A DNA stretch of 64,000 nucleotides from Atopobiaceae bacterium (GTDB lineage Bacteria > Actinomycetota > Coriobacteriia > Coriobacteriales > Atopobiaceae). Of this stretch, positions 8,045-16,343 are shown piece by piece; positions within the stretch are counted from its first letter, which is position 1, and each line of letters begins with the position of its first letter. The DNA lies in contig JAFWIE010000076.1 in assembly GCA_017533825.1 (NCBI GenBank), positions 1 to 64,000 on the forward strand. Direction: 5' to 3'. The notes below the pieces were generated by a model that was given only the letters and a program-made list of their open reading frames with translations, searched no databases and was not told the origin of the DNA. Position numbers and translations under genes: made by a program.

Positions 8045-10483
8045 CTAGCGGAACGCCGGAATGCGTGTCGTGTCCTTGAGCTGGTACAGATGCGCGAAGT
8101 CGACTCCTTCGATTTCGACGGGCTCTGCATCGGACGTGGCGACCGCAGGCGCTCCGTCGCCCAGCGCGATGAGGTAGTCCACCTCGTCGAGGTCATATTC
8201 CTGTGCGTCGGTGAGCGGCGGAATCGTCACGTCTGCGAAACGCGTTCCCGTGGGGTAGGACTTCTTGCGCAGCAGCGTCGCCTGGTTCACGACGGCGACG
8301 TTGGTGTTGTCGATGTAGGTGTCGAAGAGGCGCTGCTCGTCGGCGTCCTTGGCGGGAGAGAGGACCAGGAACTCCTCGCCAGGATGGGCGTCAATGTAAT
8401 CGGCTACGCTCAGGGCTTGCGCACGCGCGTCGTTGGTCACGGAGTTCTGCCCGTATGTGTAAGGGATGAGGATGGCGTTGTTGACGAACTGCACGACGAC
8501 GAATGCGGCGAGGAACGCGCAGCGATACGTGACGGCCCCCTCCTTGCCGTACGCGAGGTAGCAGAGCAGCAGGAGCACCAGCACATGTCGAAGCAGGAAG
8601 AGTCGAGTCGGCGCAAGGTCGTTGAGATACGCCAGCGTCATGTTGTCGACGGGCGATCCCGAGAAGGACCCTTGGTAGACGAAGAGCGTTAGGATGACGG
8701 TGCAGATAAGCCCCACGATGCCGATGGGGGCGATGCGCGTACGCCTACGGTCGGCGTCTGCGGCCCCGAGCCAGAGGCATATGAAGGGAAGCCACAGGTA
8801 GCAGGCGTAGCGCATGTGCGAGCGCGGTATCGGCCGTGGGAAGTCCTCACGCACCGTGATGGTGTAGGCGATTACCGCCGCGTTGAGTGCGAGTATCCCA
8901 GCGAGCATGACGTACAGCCGCCTGCGCTCCTTGGGCAAAGCGTCCCAGCTCATGAGCGGCGCGACGAAGGGAATGACACCCATGGCGAGTAGGCAACACG
9001 CCAAGTAGTAGAAGAAGCCGCGCAGAAGGTACTTCTTGCGATGGGGAAGCGAGAGCACGTCGAGGCTCGTCTGGTTGTAGGAGTTGCCCATTCCGGCAAA
9101 TGCGGTGAGCTTCAACATCACAAAGCATGTCCCGAACGCGCCCATCAGAAGGGCAAAGCCCACGAGCGTGCGCTTGAGGTCAAGGTCAAGCGGGCTATGG
9201 CGAAGTACTACGCGACCTGCCGCCTCGATCAGCAGCAGACCACCGAGCGATGCGGGGAACACGACCGCGACTTCCTTGCACAGATACAGCGCATAGGTGC
9301 CGAGTCCCAGGAGGACAGAATGTGCGCAGTAACGCCGGCTCAATGGCCTGTCGACAAGGAAGACTACGTAGTAACCGTAGACGAGCCACAACGCGAGGGG
9401 CATGAAGACCACCTCGCTCATGAAGGTCATCGTGTGGACCAGGTCCGGCATGATGGTAAAGAGCGCGCAGGCTGCGTAGACTCCTGCCGGGTTGCGGAGC
9501 AGCCGCTTCGCCAGAAGGTACAGTGGGGCGATGCCGCTCATCATGACGGCAGCATTGACGAGCGCGATGACACGCAGGCGCAGCGCGTGGTCACCTATGG
9601 CAAACGTCGGCATGAGTACGAACGAGTAGAGCAGCTTCTGAAAGTCCGTCGGCGTGTTGTAGAGCATGGTCCCCTGGCCTTGGAACAGGCTTCGGGCGAT
9701 GCCGTAGTAGCGCAGCTCATCGGGATACGTGTAGATAACCTTTGTGTAATCCGCCCAGAAGAAGCGAAGGACGACGCCCGCCAGGAACATGAGCGCCACC
9801 GGCAGCCAATGCGGCCCACGGCCTAATTGATTGGCAAAACTACGCAACCAGTGCTCGAGATGCGCCGTGTTGAGGTGGCGGAGCTTCTGGCGCCTTGATG
9901 CAGAGGCTGCGATGCAGGTGAGGAGGAGGCAGGGAAGGGCGGTCAGCACATAGAACGGCGCGCAGGTCAGCACCTCGGCACGTACGTCTTTGAGGTGCAG
10001 GACTGCGGATGTGGGGAGCATGAATCGCAGGTAGCAGGCATCGGGGGCCGATACGTTGTACTCCAAGAGGCGCGACACTTGCTGGGTGCCGTTCCTCAGG
10101 GACACCTCGAACTCACAGCGTGGGTTGTCGAAACCCTCTGCGTAGAGGTCGATCGTCAAGGGGGCCTCTTGGGCGTGTGCGGAGAGTTCGGCGTCGAAGG
10201 AGACCTCCACGGCGTTGCCGCCCCCCATGTCGAGCGCGAGGCCGTAGACGCACAGCGTGTCGTCGGCATAGAGCAGGTCACCGTTGCCCGGGTCGCCATC
10301 GGCATCCTTGGCATCCTTGGCATCCAAGGTGATGGTGGGCACCTCGCGTACCGTGCTGGTCGAGATCCTCATGACCCCGGGCAAGAAGATGCTTGTCGCA
10401 AGCCAGAGCGCAAGAAACAAACAGGCGAAGTGCCTCACGTCGTGGATGCGTGGGTTCTTGTCGATGGTCGTTGTGCCAGCCAT
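8045..10483 (-). CDS. Polytopic GT39-like glycosyltransferase
   Basis: An 812-residue integral membrane protein with about 11-13 hydrophobic segments. After the first helix there is a soluble N-terminal portion (about residues 40-160), then a helix-rich PMT/ArnT-type core. The acidic motif YPDELRYYGIARSLF in the first extracytoplasmic loop is typical of GT39/RgtA-type transferases, which use polyprenyl-phosphate sugars. The start at 10483 follows AAGGA; the longer reading from 10543 would include a -10-like TAAACT/TATACG region. It lies 130 bp upstream of the MBOAT and points the same way, so it may glycosylate the polymer or protein that the dlt-like genes acylate. The substrate is unknown. 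Confidence 0.72.
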   Translation of the reverse strand: MAGTTTIDKNPRIHDVRHFACLFLALWLATSIFLPGVMRISTSTVREVPTITLDAKDAKDADGDPGNGDLLYADDTLCVYGLALDMGGGNAVEVSFDAELSAHAQEAPLTIDLYAEGFDNPRCEFEVSLRNGTQQVSRLLEYNVSAPDACYLRFMLPTSAVLHLKDVRAEVLTCAPFYVLTALPCLLLTCIAASASRRQKLRHLNTAHLEHWLRSFANQLGRGPHWLPVALMFLAGVVLRFFWADYTKVIYTYPDELRYYGIARSLFQGQGTMLYNTPTDFQKLLYSFVLMPTFAIGDHALRLRVIALVNAAVMMSGIAPLYLLAKRLLRNPAGVYAACALFTIMPDLVHTMTFMSEVVFMPLALWLVYGYYVVFLVDRPLSRRYCAHSVLLGLGTYALYLCKEVAVVFPASLGGLLLIEAAGRVVLRHSPLDLDLKRTLVGFALLMGAFGTCFVMLKLTAFAGMGNSYNQTSLDVLSLPHRKKYLLRGFFYYLACCLLAMGVIPFVAPLMSWDALPKERRRLYVMLAGILALNAAVIAYTITVREDFPRPIPRSHMRYACYLWLPFICLWLGAADADRRRTRIAPIGIVGLICTVILTLFVYQGSFSGSPVDNMTLAYLNDLAPTRLFLLRHVLVLLLLCYLAYGKEGAVTYRCAFLAAFVVVQFVNNAILIPYTYGQNSVTNDARAQALSVADYIDAHPGEEFLVLSPAKDADEQRLFDTYIDNTNVAVVNQATLLRKKSYPTGTRFADVTIPPLTDAQEYDLDEVDYLIALGDGAPAVATSDAEPVEIEGVDFAHLYQLKDTTRIPAFR

Positions 10484-10629
10484 AGGATATCCGTCCTTGT
10501 TTCTGTGCGAACGTGGGCAAGCGTATAGTTTACCGCTTGCCATTGACGTCTCACCGAGAAGTCAGGGTCCGAACGGTTTGAGAGCGCTAAAGTCATCAAA
10601 GTATGTGTCTCTATACCAAAGGAGTCCCC

Positions 10630-12297
10630 ATGCCTGATTCCATCCGCAAGGTCAACGTCATCGGCCATCTGAATCCCGACACCGACAGCATCTGCGCTGC
10701 CATCAGCTATGCCTACCTCAAGAACCAGCTTGACCCGAGCACCATTTACGAGGCGCGCCGTGCGGGTGCCGTCAATCGCGAGACAGGCTATGCGCTCAAG
10801 CACTTCGGCTTCGAGGAGCCGCGTCTCATCACCAGCGTGCTGCCGCAGCTCAAGGACCTCGACCTCAAGGAGCAGGCGGGCATCGATGCCGAGACGAGCC
10901 TATACGTGGCGTGGAACCTCATGCGCGAGGTAGGCGCCGGCACCCTTGCGATCACGGACTCGAAGCGCAAGCTGCAGGGCGTCATTGCCGTGCAGGACGT
11001 GGCGAAGGCAAACATGGACATTCTCGACCGCAGCTCGTTGGCGGCCGCGAAGACCAACTACGTGAACATTCTCGATACGCTCAATGCCGTGATGGTGGTC
11101 GGCGATCCGAAGGGCGCCATTCACTCGGGTGAGGTGTGCGTGGGTACGACGCCGGAGGCCATGGAGGGCGTCGTGAAGCCTGGCGACACCGTGCTCGTTA
11201 CCGACCGCGTCGAGTCGCAGCGCTTCGCGCTCGAGGCTGGCGCTGCCTGTCTCGTCGTGTGCTGTGAGGCGAACGTCTCGGACGAGATCAAGCAGCTCGC
11301 GGCGAGCAAGGGTGCCACGATTATCGCTACCGAGTACGACACCTATGCCACCGCACGCCTCATCTCGATGTCGGTGCCGGTGCGTGCGAAGATGCTCCCC
11401 GCCGAGAAGGTCGAGTCCTTCTCGCTGAACACCTCCGTCGAGGAGGCCCAGAAGACGATGGCGCGCACGGGTCACCGCCTCTTCCCCGTCTCTGACGAGG
11501 AGGGCAACTACTTTGCGCTCGTCTCGGGCGGCGACATGGTGAATCCGCAGAAGAAGCGCGTCATTCTCGTCGACCACGCCGAGGTCTCCCAGATGGTTGA
11601 GGGCATGGACGAGGCGGAGATTCTCGAGGTCGTCGACCATCACCGTGTGGGCACGCTCGAGACCCCCGGCCCCATCTTCTATCGCCTGCAGCCGGTGGGC
11701 TGCACCTGCACCATCATCTACGAGATGTTCCAGGAGAACGGCATCGAGATTCCGTCGAACATCGCCGGCCTCATGATGAGCGCCATCCTCAGCGACACGC
11801 TGTGCTTCCGTTCGCCCACCTGCACCCCGCGCGACGTCTACGTGGGCAAGGAGCTCGCGAAGATCTGCGGTGAGGATCCCGATACGTATAGCGACGCCAT
11901 GTTCGATGCCGGTGCCGACCTCGAGGGTCGCACGGCTGAGGAAGTCTTCAACTCCGACTTCAAGATCTTTAGCCGTGGCAACGTGAGCTTTGGCGTGGGG
12001 CAGGGTTCCTACATGACGGAGAACAGCCGCAAGGCCGGCGAGGAGTTGCTCGAGCCGTACTTCGCCGACGCGGCAAAGATCAAGAACGTCCCGATGATCT
12101 TCTACATGTTCACCGACATCAAGAGCCAGACCACCGAGATGCTCTACTGGGGCACCGGAGCCGAGCGCCTGTGCGCCCGCGCGTTTGACTGCGAGGCGAA
12201 GGACGGCATGGCCGTGCTGCCCGGCGTCGTGAGCCGCAAGAAGCAGGTCATTCCTGCGATGATGAACACCCTCGCCAAGCTCGAGGCCGAGGAGTAG
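10630..12297 (+). CDS. ppaC: Mn-dependent family II inorganic pyrophosphatase with CBS/DRTGG insert
   Basis: A 555-residue DHH-family pyrophosphatase. Metal-binding motifs are visible in order: HLNPDTDS near the N-terminus, VDHAE and VDHHRVG after the insert, and SRKKQVIP at the C-terminus. The roughly 240-residue insert between the first motifs and VDHAE holds CBS domains around a DRTGG domain, the nucleotide-sensing arrangement of CBS-PPases, where AMP/ADP inhibit and ATP or diadenosine polyphosphates activate. The ATG at 10630 follows AAAGGAG directly. A close paralogue lies at 16344-18020. It hydrolyses PPi to drive biosynthesis in the cytoplasm. Confidence 0.93.
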   Translation: MPDSIRKVNVIGHLNPDTDSICAAISYAYLKNQLDPSTIYEARRAGAVNRETGYALKHFGFEEPRLITSVLPQLKDLDLKEQAGIDAETSLYVAWNLMREVGAGTLAITDSKRKLQGVIAVQDVAKANMDILDRSSLAAAKTNYVNILDTLNAVMVVGDPKGAIHSGEVCVGTTPEAMEGVVKPGDTVLVTDRVESQRFALEAGAACLVVCCEANVSDEIKQLAASKGATIIATEYDTYATARLISMSVPVRAKMLPAEKVESFSLNTSVEEAQKTMARTGHRLFPVSDEEGNYFALVSGGDMVNPQKKRVILVDHAEVSQMVEGMDEAEILEVVDHHRVGTLETPGPIFYRLQPVGCTCTIIYEMFQENGIEIPSNIAGLMMSAILSDTLCFRSPTCTPRDVYVGKELAKICGEDPDTYSDAMFDAGADLEGRTAEEVFNSDFKIFSRGNVSFGVGQGSYMTENSRKAGEELLEPYFADAAKIKNVPMIFYMFTDIKSQTTEMLYWGTGAERLCARAFDCEAKDGMAVLPGVVSRKKQVIPAMMNTLAKLEAEE

Positions 12298-12319
12298 GAA
12301 GGTCAGGCCATAGCCCCCT

Positions 12320-12363
12320 AAGGGGTCCACTAGAGGGACTATCCTCTAGTGGACCCCTTGCTT
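12320..12363 (+). terminator. Terminator with 17-bp perfect stem
   Basis: Arms 12320-12336 and 12343-12359 pair perfectly around a 6-nt loop, followed by GCTTTTG. It ends the pyrophosphatase transcript. The stop codon of the convergent minus-strand gene (12346-12348) lies inside the right arm, so coding sequence and hairpin overlap. Confidence 0.75.
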
Positions 12364-12906
12364 TTGCGGCCCTCCGACATGCCGTGACTCGATGAAGGTG
12401 AGATGCGCGTCCAAGACGCCTTGGTCGAGAAGGCAGTACTGGACAATCAGCTCGGCGGGGCCTATGAACTCGGCAATCGCCTCCGCAGGCGCAAAGCCGG
12501 AGCAGGCCATCTCGACCTCCTCGGTGGCAATCCACGCTCGCGTGATGGCGGGGCTCCCGAGGTCTTCCACGTGCGTACGGCCCGCACGGCACGCCTGGAT
12601 GTAGTGCATCCAGGCCACCACGCCCGCTTCGTCGGGTTCAAACCGCAGCCCGAACGGAGTTCCCGCAGGCAGGGAAGTCGGTGAGCCCCATGTCACCCAC
12701 GGTACGGCATTCTCGTTAAGGCTATAGATGGAGACGGTGCCCATCGTACCGCCCGTCCTGCGAGCGCGCGAACTCGCCCGCGCGCAGGCGACGTCGTAGT
12801 TGTCGGTGAGGTAGAACCCCTTGCCAAGGTCCGAGAAACCGGAATTCTTGCCCACAAGTGGATGTGGGACGGGCTTATCGGAACCGTGGTACAACAGCAC
12901 TCCCAT
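12346..12906 (-). CDS. DUF3990 domain protein
   Basis: A 186-residue protein carrying the DUF3990 hallmarks LYHGSD (residues 5-10) and DLGKGFYLT (about 25-33), plus a distal FIGPAELIVQYCL segment. From memory, DUF3990 belongs with the ADP-ribosyltransferase-like folds, which would make the YHG histidine and the distal Gln functionally relevant, but no activity is established here. The ATG at 12906 has an AGAAAGGA site five bases upstream; longer readings lack one. The small DUF3791 protein often found beside DUF3990 is not visible in the 156-bp gap upstream, so this copy appears solitary. The last codons lie in the pyrophosphatase terminator. Confidence 0.72.
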   Translation of the reverse strand: MGVLLYHGSDKPVPHPLVGKNSGFSDLGKGFYLTDNYDVACARASSRARRTGGTMGTVSIYSLNENAVPWVTWGSPTSLPAGTPFGLRFEPDEAGVVAWMHYIQACRAGRTHVEDLGSPAITRAWIATEEVEMACSGFAPAEAIAEFIGPAELIVQYCLLDQGVLDAHLTFIESRHVGGPQKQGVH

Positions 12907-13010
12907 GGCGTTCCTTTCTCGATTCACGAGGGGTGGGGGGTCCATTGGCGGGTAGCTCTTCGATGAACTTCGACGGATGACGGGCCACATGATACAACAC
13001 GTCAAGGCAG

Positions 13011-13019
13011 TGGTATTCT
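13011..13019 (+). promoter_or_regulatory. Extended -10 promoter of malQ
   Basis: TGGTATTCT (TG-n-TATTCT) lies 44 bases before the malQ ATG, without a convincing -35. Confidence 0.45.
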
Positions 13020-13062
13020 TCATCCCGACAGCGTGATAACTACGGAAGTGGAGGGATTTGCG

Positions 13063-14568
13063 ATGAGGCGTGCGAGCGGCATCGTGCTTCCGCTGTTTTC
13101 CTTGCCGTCCCCGCATGGCGTGGGCACGATGGGGCAGGCAGCGAAGGACTTCATCGACTTCTTGGCTGATGCCGGTCAGGCGTGGTGGCAGGTGCTGCCG
13201 GTTGGCCCCACCAGCTACGGCGACTCACCGTACCAAAGCCCGTCTGCCTTTGCGGGAAACCCCTACTTCGTCGACCTTGACCTCCTAGTTGCTAGTGGGC
13301 TGCTCACGGCAGAGGAGGTTTGTGCTCCCAACTGGGGCGATGATCCCACGCACGTGGACTACGACCTGCTCTTTAGGAACCGGCTCGACCTGTTGCGCAT
13401 TGCCTGCGATCGTGGCTGGAAGCGCGACGAGGCGGCTGTGAGGGCCTTCGTTGCCGAGAACGAGGACTGGTTGCCCGACTACGCGCTGTTCATGGCCGTC
13501 AAGCGGCACTTCGGCATGCTGGCATGGCAGGAGTGGCCCGACGAGTCGATTCGCCTGCACCGCGAGGATGCCTGCCAGCGCTATGCGCGTGAGCTCGAGG
13601 ATGACGTGCGCCTGTTCACGTACGTGCAGTATCTCTTCTTTGCACAGTGGGCGGAGTTGCGGGCCTATGCGCATGCGCGGGGCGTCAGCATCTTTGGCGA
13701 CATGCCCATCTACGTCGCGCTTGATTCGGCGGATGTCTGGGCACACCCCGAGAACTATCAGCTGGACGAGCGAAACAATCCCGTCGAGGTGGCGGGTGTG
13801 CCGCCCGACTACTTCAGCAGCGAGGGCCAGCTGTGGGGCAACCCACTCTATGACTACGAAGCAATGGAGAAGGATGGGTATGCGTGGTGGCAGCGTCGAG
13901 TACGCGCGGCTGCCCGCCTGTACGACATGGTGCGCATCGATCACTTCCGTGGGTTTGCCCGCTATTGGTCGGTACCGGCCGGGTCACGCACCGCAAAGGA
14001 CGGGCATTGGGTGGATGGCCCGGGAATCCGTCTCATCGACGCCTTGCGTACGGGTAACCCGCAGGTCTCGTTGGTAGCCGAGGACTTGGGGACGCCGACG
14101 CCCGAGGTTGTGGAGCTGCTGTTGGCGTCGGGGCTTCCGGGCATGAAGGTGCTGCAGTTCGCTTTCGACGGACGCGAGGACAACGAGCATCTGCCGCATG
14201 GCATTCCCGTGAATTGCGTATGCTACACCGGCACGCATGACAACGCCCCCCTTGGCGAGTGGTTCGCTGAGGAGAGTCCAGAATGCCTCGACTTGGCCCG
14301 ACGTTTCGTGGGGCTCAACGACGAGGAGGGGCTGATATGGGGCATGGTACGCCAAGGTATGTCCAGCGTGGCCGTCTTGTTCTTTGCACAGATGCAGGAC
14401 TATTTGGAACTTGGGTCGGAGGCGCGCATCAATACGCCGGGTGTCTTGGACGGTAACTGGCGTTGGCGCCTACAGGAGGGGCAGCTGACTGCGGATCTTG
14501 CACGGCGAATCGCCGGCGTAACGCGTCTGTATGGACGTAGGGCAACCGGCGAGAGCTTGTACGAATAA
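13063..14568 (+). CDS. malQ: 4-alpha-glucanotransferase (amylomaltase)
   Basis: A 501-residue GH77 enzyme. Family motifs in order: the N-terminal SGIVLPLFSLPSPHGVG segment, SPYQSPSAFAGNP, the nucleophile region VRIDHFRGFARYW, the acid/base region LVAEDLGTPT and the THDN motif (YTGTHDNAPLGEW). It disproportionates maltodextrins, moving glucan chains and releasing glucose. The ATG at 13063 follows GGAGGG; an upstream ATG at 13033 gives a ten-residue extension lacking family similarity. The GH13 glucosidase starts 15 bp downstream, so the two form an operon for cytoplasmic maltodextrin or glycogen turnover. No transporter or MalR-type regulator is adjacent. Confidence 0.95.
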   Translation: MRRASGIVLPLFSLPSPHGVGTMGQAAKDFIDFLADAGQAWWQVLPVGPTSYGDSPYQSPSAFAGNPYFVDLDLLVASGLLTAEEVCAPNWGDDPTHVDYDLLFRNRLDLLRIACDRGWKRDEAAVRAFVAENEDWLPDYALFMAVKRHFGMLAWQEWPDESIRLHREDACQRYARELEDDVRLFTYVQYLFFAQWAELRAYAHARGVSIFGDMPIYVALDSADVWAHPENYQLDERNNPVEVAGVPPDYFSSEGQLWGNPLYDYEAMEKDGYAWWQRRVRAAARLYDMVRIDHFRGFARYWSVPAGSRTAKDGHWVDGPGIRLIDALRTGNPQVSLVAEDLGTPTPEVVELLLASGLPGMKVLQFAFDGREDNEHLPHGIPVNCVCYTGTHDNAPLGEWFAEESPECLDLARRFVGLNDEEGLIWGMVRQGMSSVAVLFFAQMQDYLELGSEARINTPGVLDGNWRWRLQEGQLTADLARRIAGVTRLYGRRATGESLYE

Positions 14569-14583
14569 GAAAGGACAAAAAAG

Positions 14584-16248
14584 ATGGCAAAGCAGAACGA
14601 ACTCGCCTGGTGGCAAAGAACCATCGCGTATGAGGTGTATCCAAAGAGCTTCCTCGACACGCGCGGGCAAGGCACCGGCACCATTGCGGGCATTACGGCC
14701 AAACTCGACTACTTGCAGAAGCTCGGCGTCGGCGCGGTGTGGATCACGCCGTGCTATCGCAGCCCCATGGTCGACAACGGCTATGACGTTGCCGACTACT
14801 ACCAGATTGACCCTTCCTTCGGGACGATGGACGATATGGACGAGCTCATCGCGCGTGGACGTGAGCACGGCATTCGCATGGTGATGGACCTCGTCTTCAA
14901 CCACACGTCCGAGGAATGCGCGTGGTTCGTTGAGTCACGCAGCTCGCGCGACAACGCGAAGGCCGATTGGTACATCTGGCGCGACGCCCGTGAGGATGGC
15001 TCGGCACCCACCAATTGGCGTTCCATCTTTGGCGGCAGCGCATGGGAGTGGGACGAGGGACGGCAACAGTACTACCTGCACACCTTCGCCAAGCAACAGC
15101 CCGACCTCAACTGGGAGAATCCCGAGGTGCGGCAGGCGCTCTTCGACATCGCGAATTACTGGGCCGACAAGGGCGTGGGCGGATTCCGCATCGACGCGAT
15201 TACCTACATCAAGAAACCGGCCGAGTTCGTGGACGGTCCTGCGGACGGCGCGGACGGGATGAGCGCGGTGCATGCGGCGACAGCAAACACTCCCGGCATC
15301 CTGGACTTCTTGCACGAGTTCAAGGCGAAGGTGCGCGATGGTCGCGACATCTTCATGGTAGGCGAGGCCAACGGCGTCAGTGCGGACGAGCTCGACCAAT
15401 GGGTGGGCGAGCAGGGCGTGTTTGACCTGCTCTTCGAGTTTAGTCACACCCTCATTCCCATGCATCCCTCCGAGGTGTGGTGTCGAAAGGCCGAGTGGAC
15501 GCTTCCCGACCTCAAGCGTGCTCTTGCTGCGAGCCAGGTCGCGACGGCAACCAACGGCTGGTACCCGGCGTTCTTTGAGAACCACGATCAGCCACGCTCG
15601 ACGGTGAACTATTTCCAGTGCGCGGGTCCTCTTGCCGAGAAGGCGAAGGTGCTCGGTGCCGTTCTGCTCACGACGCGTGGGACTCCGTTCCTGATGCAGG
15701 GCGAGGAGCTGGGCTATGGCAATGCGCCGTGGAAGTCCATTGACGAGTTTGACGATTTGTCGACGCGTAACCAGTACCAGTTTGCCCTCAGCGAAGGCCT
15801 GGACGAGGACGGTGCCTTGGCGGCCTGCGTGCGCTACTCGCGCGACAACGCACGTACGCCCATGCAGTGGGATGCAAGTGCGAACGCGGGATTCAGTTCG
15901 GCAGAACCGTGGCTTCCGGTCCACGATGACTACGCGACGTGCAACGTGGTTGCGCAGGAGGCCGATCCCAGCTCCGTGCTCAATTGGTATCGCAAACTTG
16001 CGGCACTACGCGCCGAACGGCCCGTGTTTACGGTTGGTGACTGGACCGCGTTGCTGGTTGATGACGAGCAGATCATGGCGTTTGAACGCACATTGGACGA
16101 TTCGCGTGCCGTGACGCTCGTGAACTTCTCTGATGAGCCCGCGGTGTATGACGCGTCGCTCGTGGAAGGACTCGAGCAGCTTGCGTGCTCGCAAGGCACG
16201 TCGACGGCTGGCGTGCTCCGTCCCTTTGAGGCCGTGATCTGGGGCTAA
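14584..16248 (+). CDS. GH13 alpha-glucosidase (oligo-1,6-glucosidase type)
   Basis: A 554-residue GH13 subfamily 31-like enzyme. The four conserved regions are present: MDLVFNHTS (I), GFRIDAITYI with the nucleophile Asp (II), FMVGEANG with the acid/base Glu (III) and FFENHDQPR (IV). QGEELGYGN follows region IV. There is no signal peptide, so it acts in the cytoplasm on short alpha-glucosides. The sequence alone does not separate oligo-1,6-glucosidase, maltase or trehalose-6-phosphate hydrolase; the malQ neighbour favours maltodextrin or isomaltose use. The start has a GAAAGGA site. A nested hairpin terminator follows directly. Confidence 0.9.
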   Translation: MAKQNELAWWQRTIAYEVYPKSFLDTRGQGTGTIAGITAKLDYLQKLGVGAVWITPCYRSPMVDNGYDVADYYQIDPSFGTMDDMDELIARGREHGIRMVMDLVFNHTSEECAWFVESRSSRDNAKADWYIWRDAREDGSAPTNWRSIFGGSAWEWDEGRQQYYLHTFAKQQPDLNWENPEVRQALFDIANYWADKGVGGFRIDAITYIKKPAEFVDGPADGADGMSAVHAATANTPGILDFLHEFKAKVRDGRDIFMVGEANGVSADELDQWVGEQGVFDLLFEFSHTLIPMHPSEVWCRKAEWTLPDLKRALAASQVATATNGWYPAFFENHDQPRSTVNYFQCAGPLAEKAKVLGAVLLTTRGTPFLMQGEELGYGNAPWKSIDEFDDLSTRNQYQFALSEGLDEDGALAACVRYSRDNARTPMQWDASANAGFSSAEPWLPVHDDYATCNVVAQEADPSSVLNWYRKLAALRAERPVFTVGDWTALLVDDEQIMAFERTLDDSRAVTLVNFSDEPAVYDASLVEGLEQLACSQGTSTAGVLRPFEAVIWG

Positions 16249-16260
16249 TGTGGCAAAAGG

Positions 16261-16323
16261 TGCCATGGCAAAATGGTACCAGGTACCTCTTTGCCATGGC
16301 ACTTTGGTACCTGGTACTTTTTT
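16261..16323 (+). terminator. Nested-palindrome terminator
   Basis: A 12-bp perfect stem (16276-16287 with 16306-16317) is followed by TTTTTTG. Each arm is nearly self-palindromic (GGTACC), and the decamer TGCCATGGCA occurs twice (16261-16270, 16292-16301), once inside the loop. It serves the GH13 gene and sits 21 bp from the stop of the convergent second pyrophosphatase. Confidence 0.75.
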
Positions 16324-16343
16324 GTCGCCGTTCCCTCTTTGCT

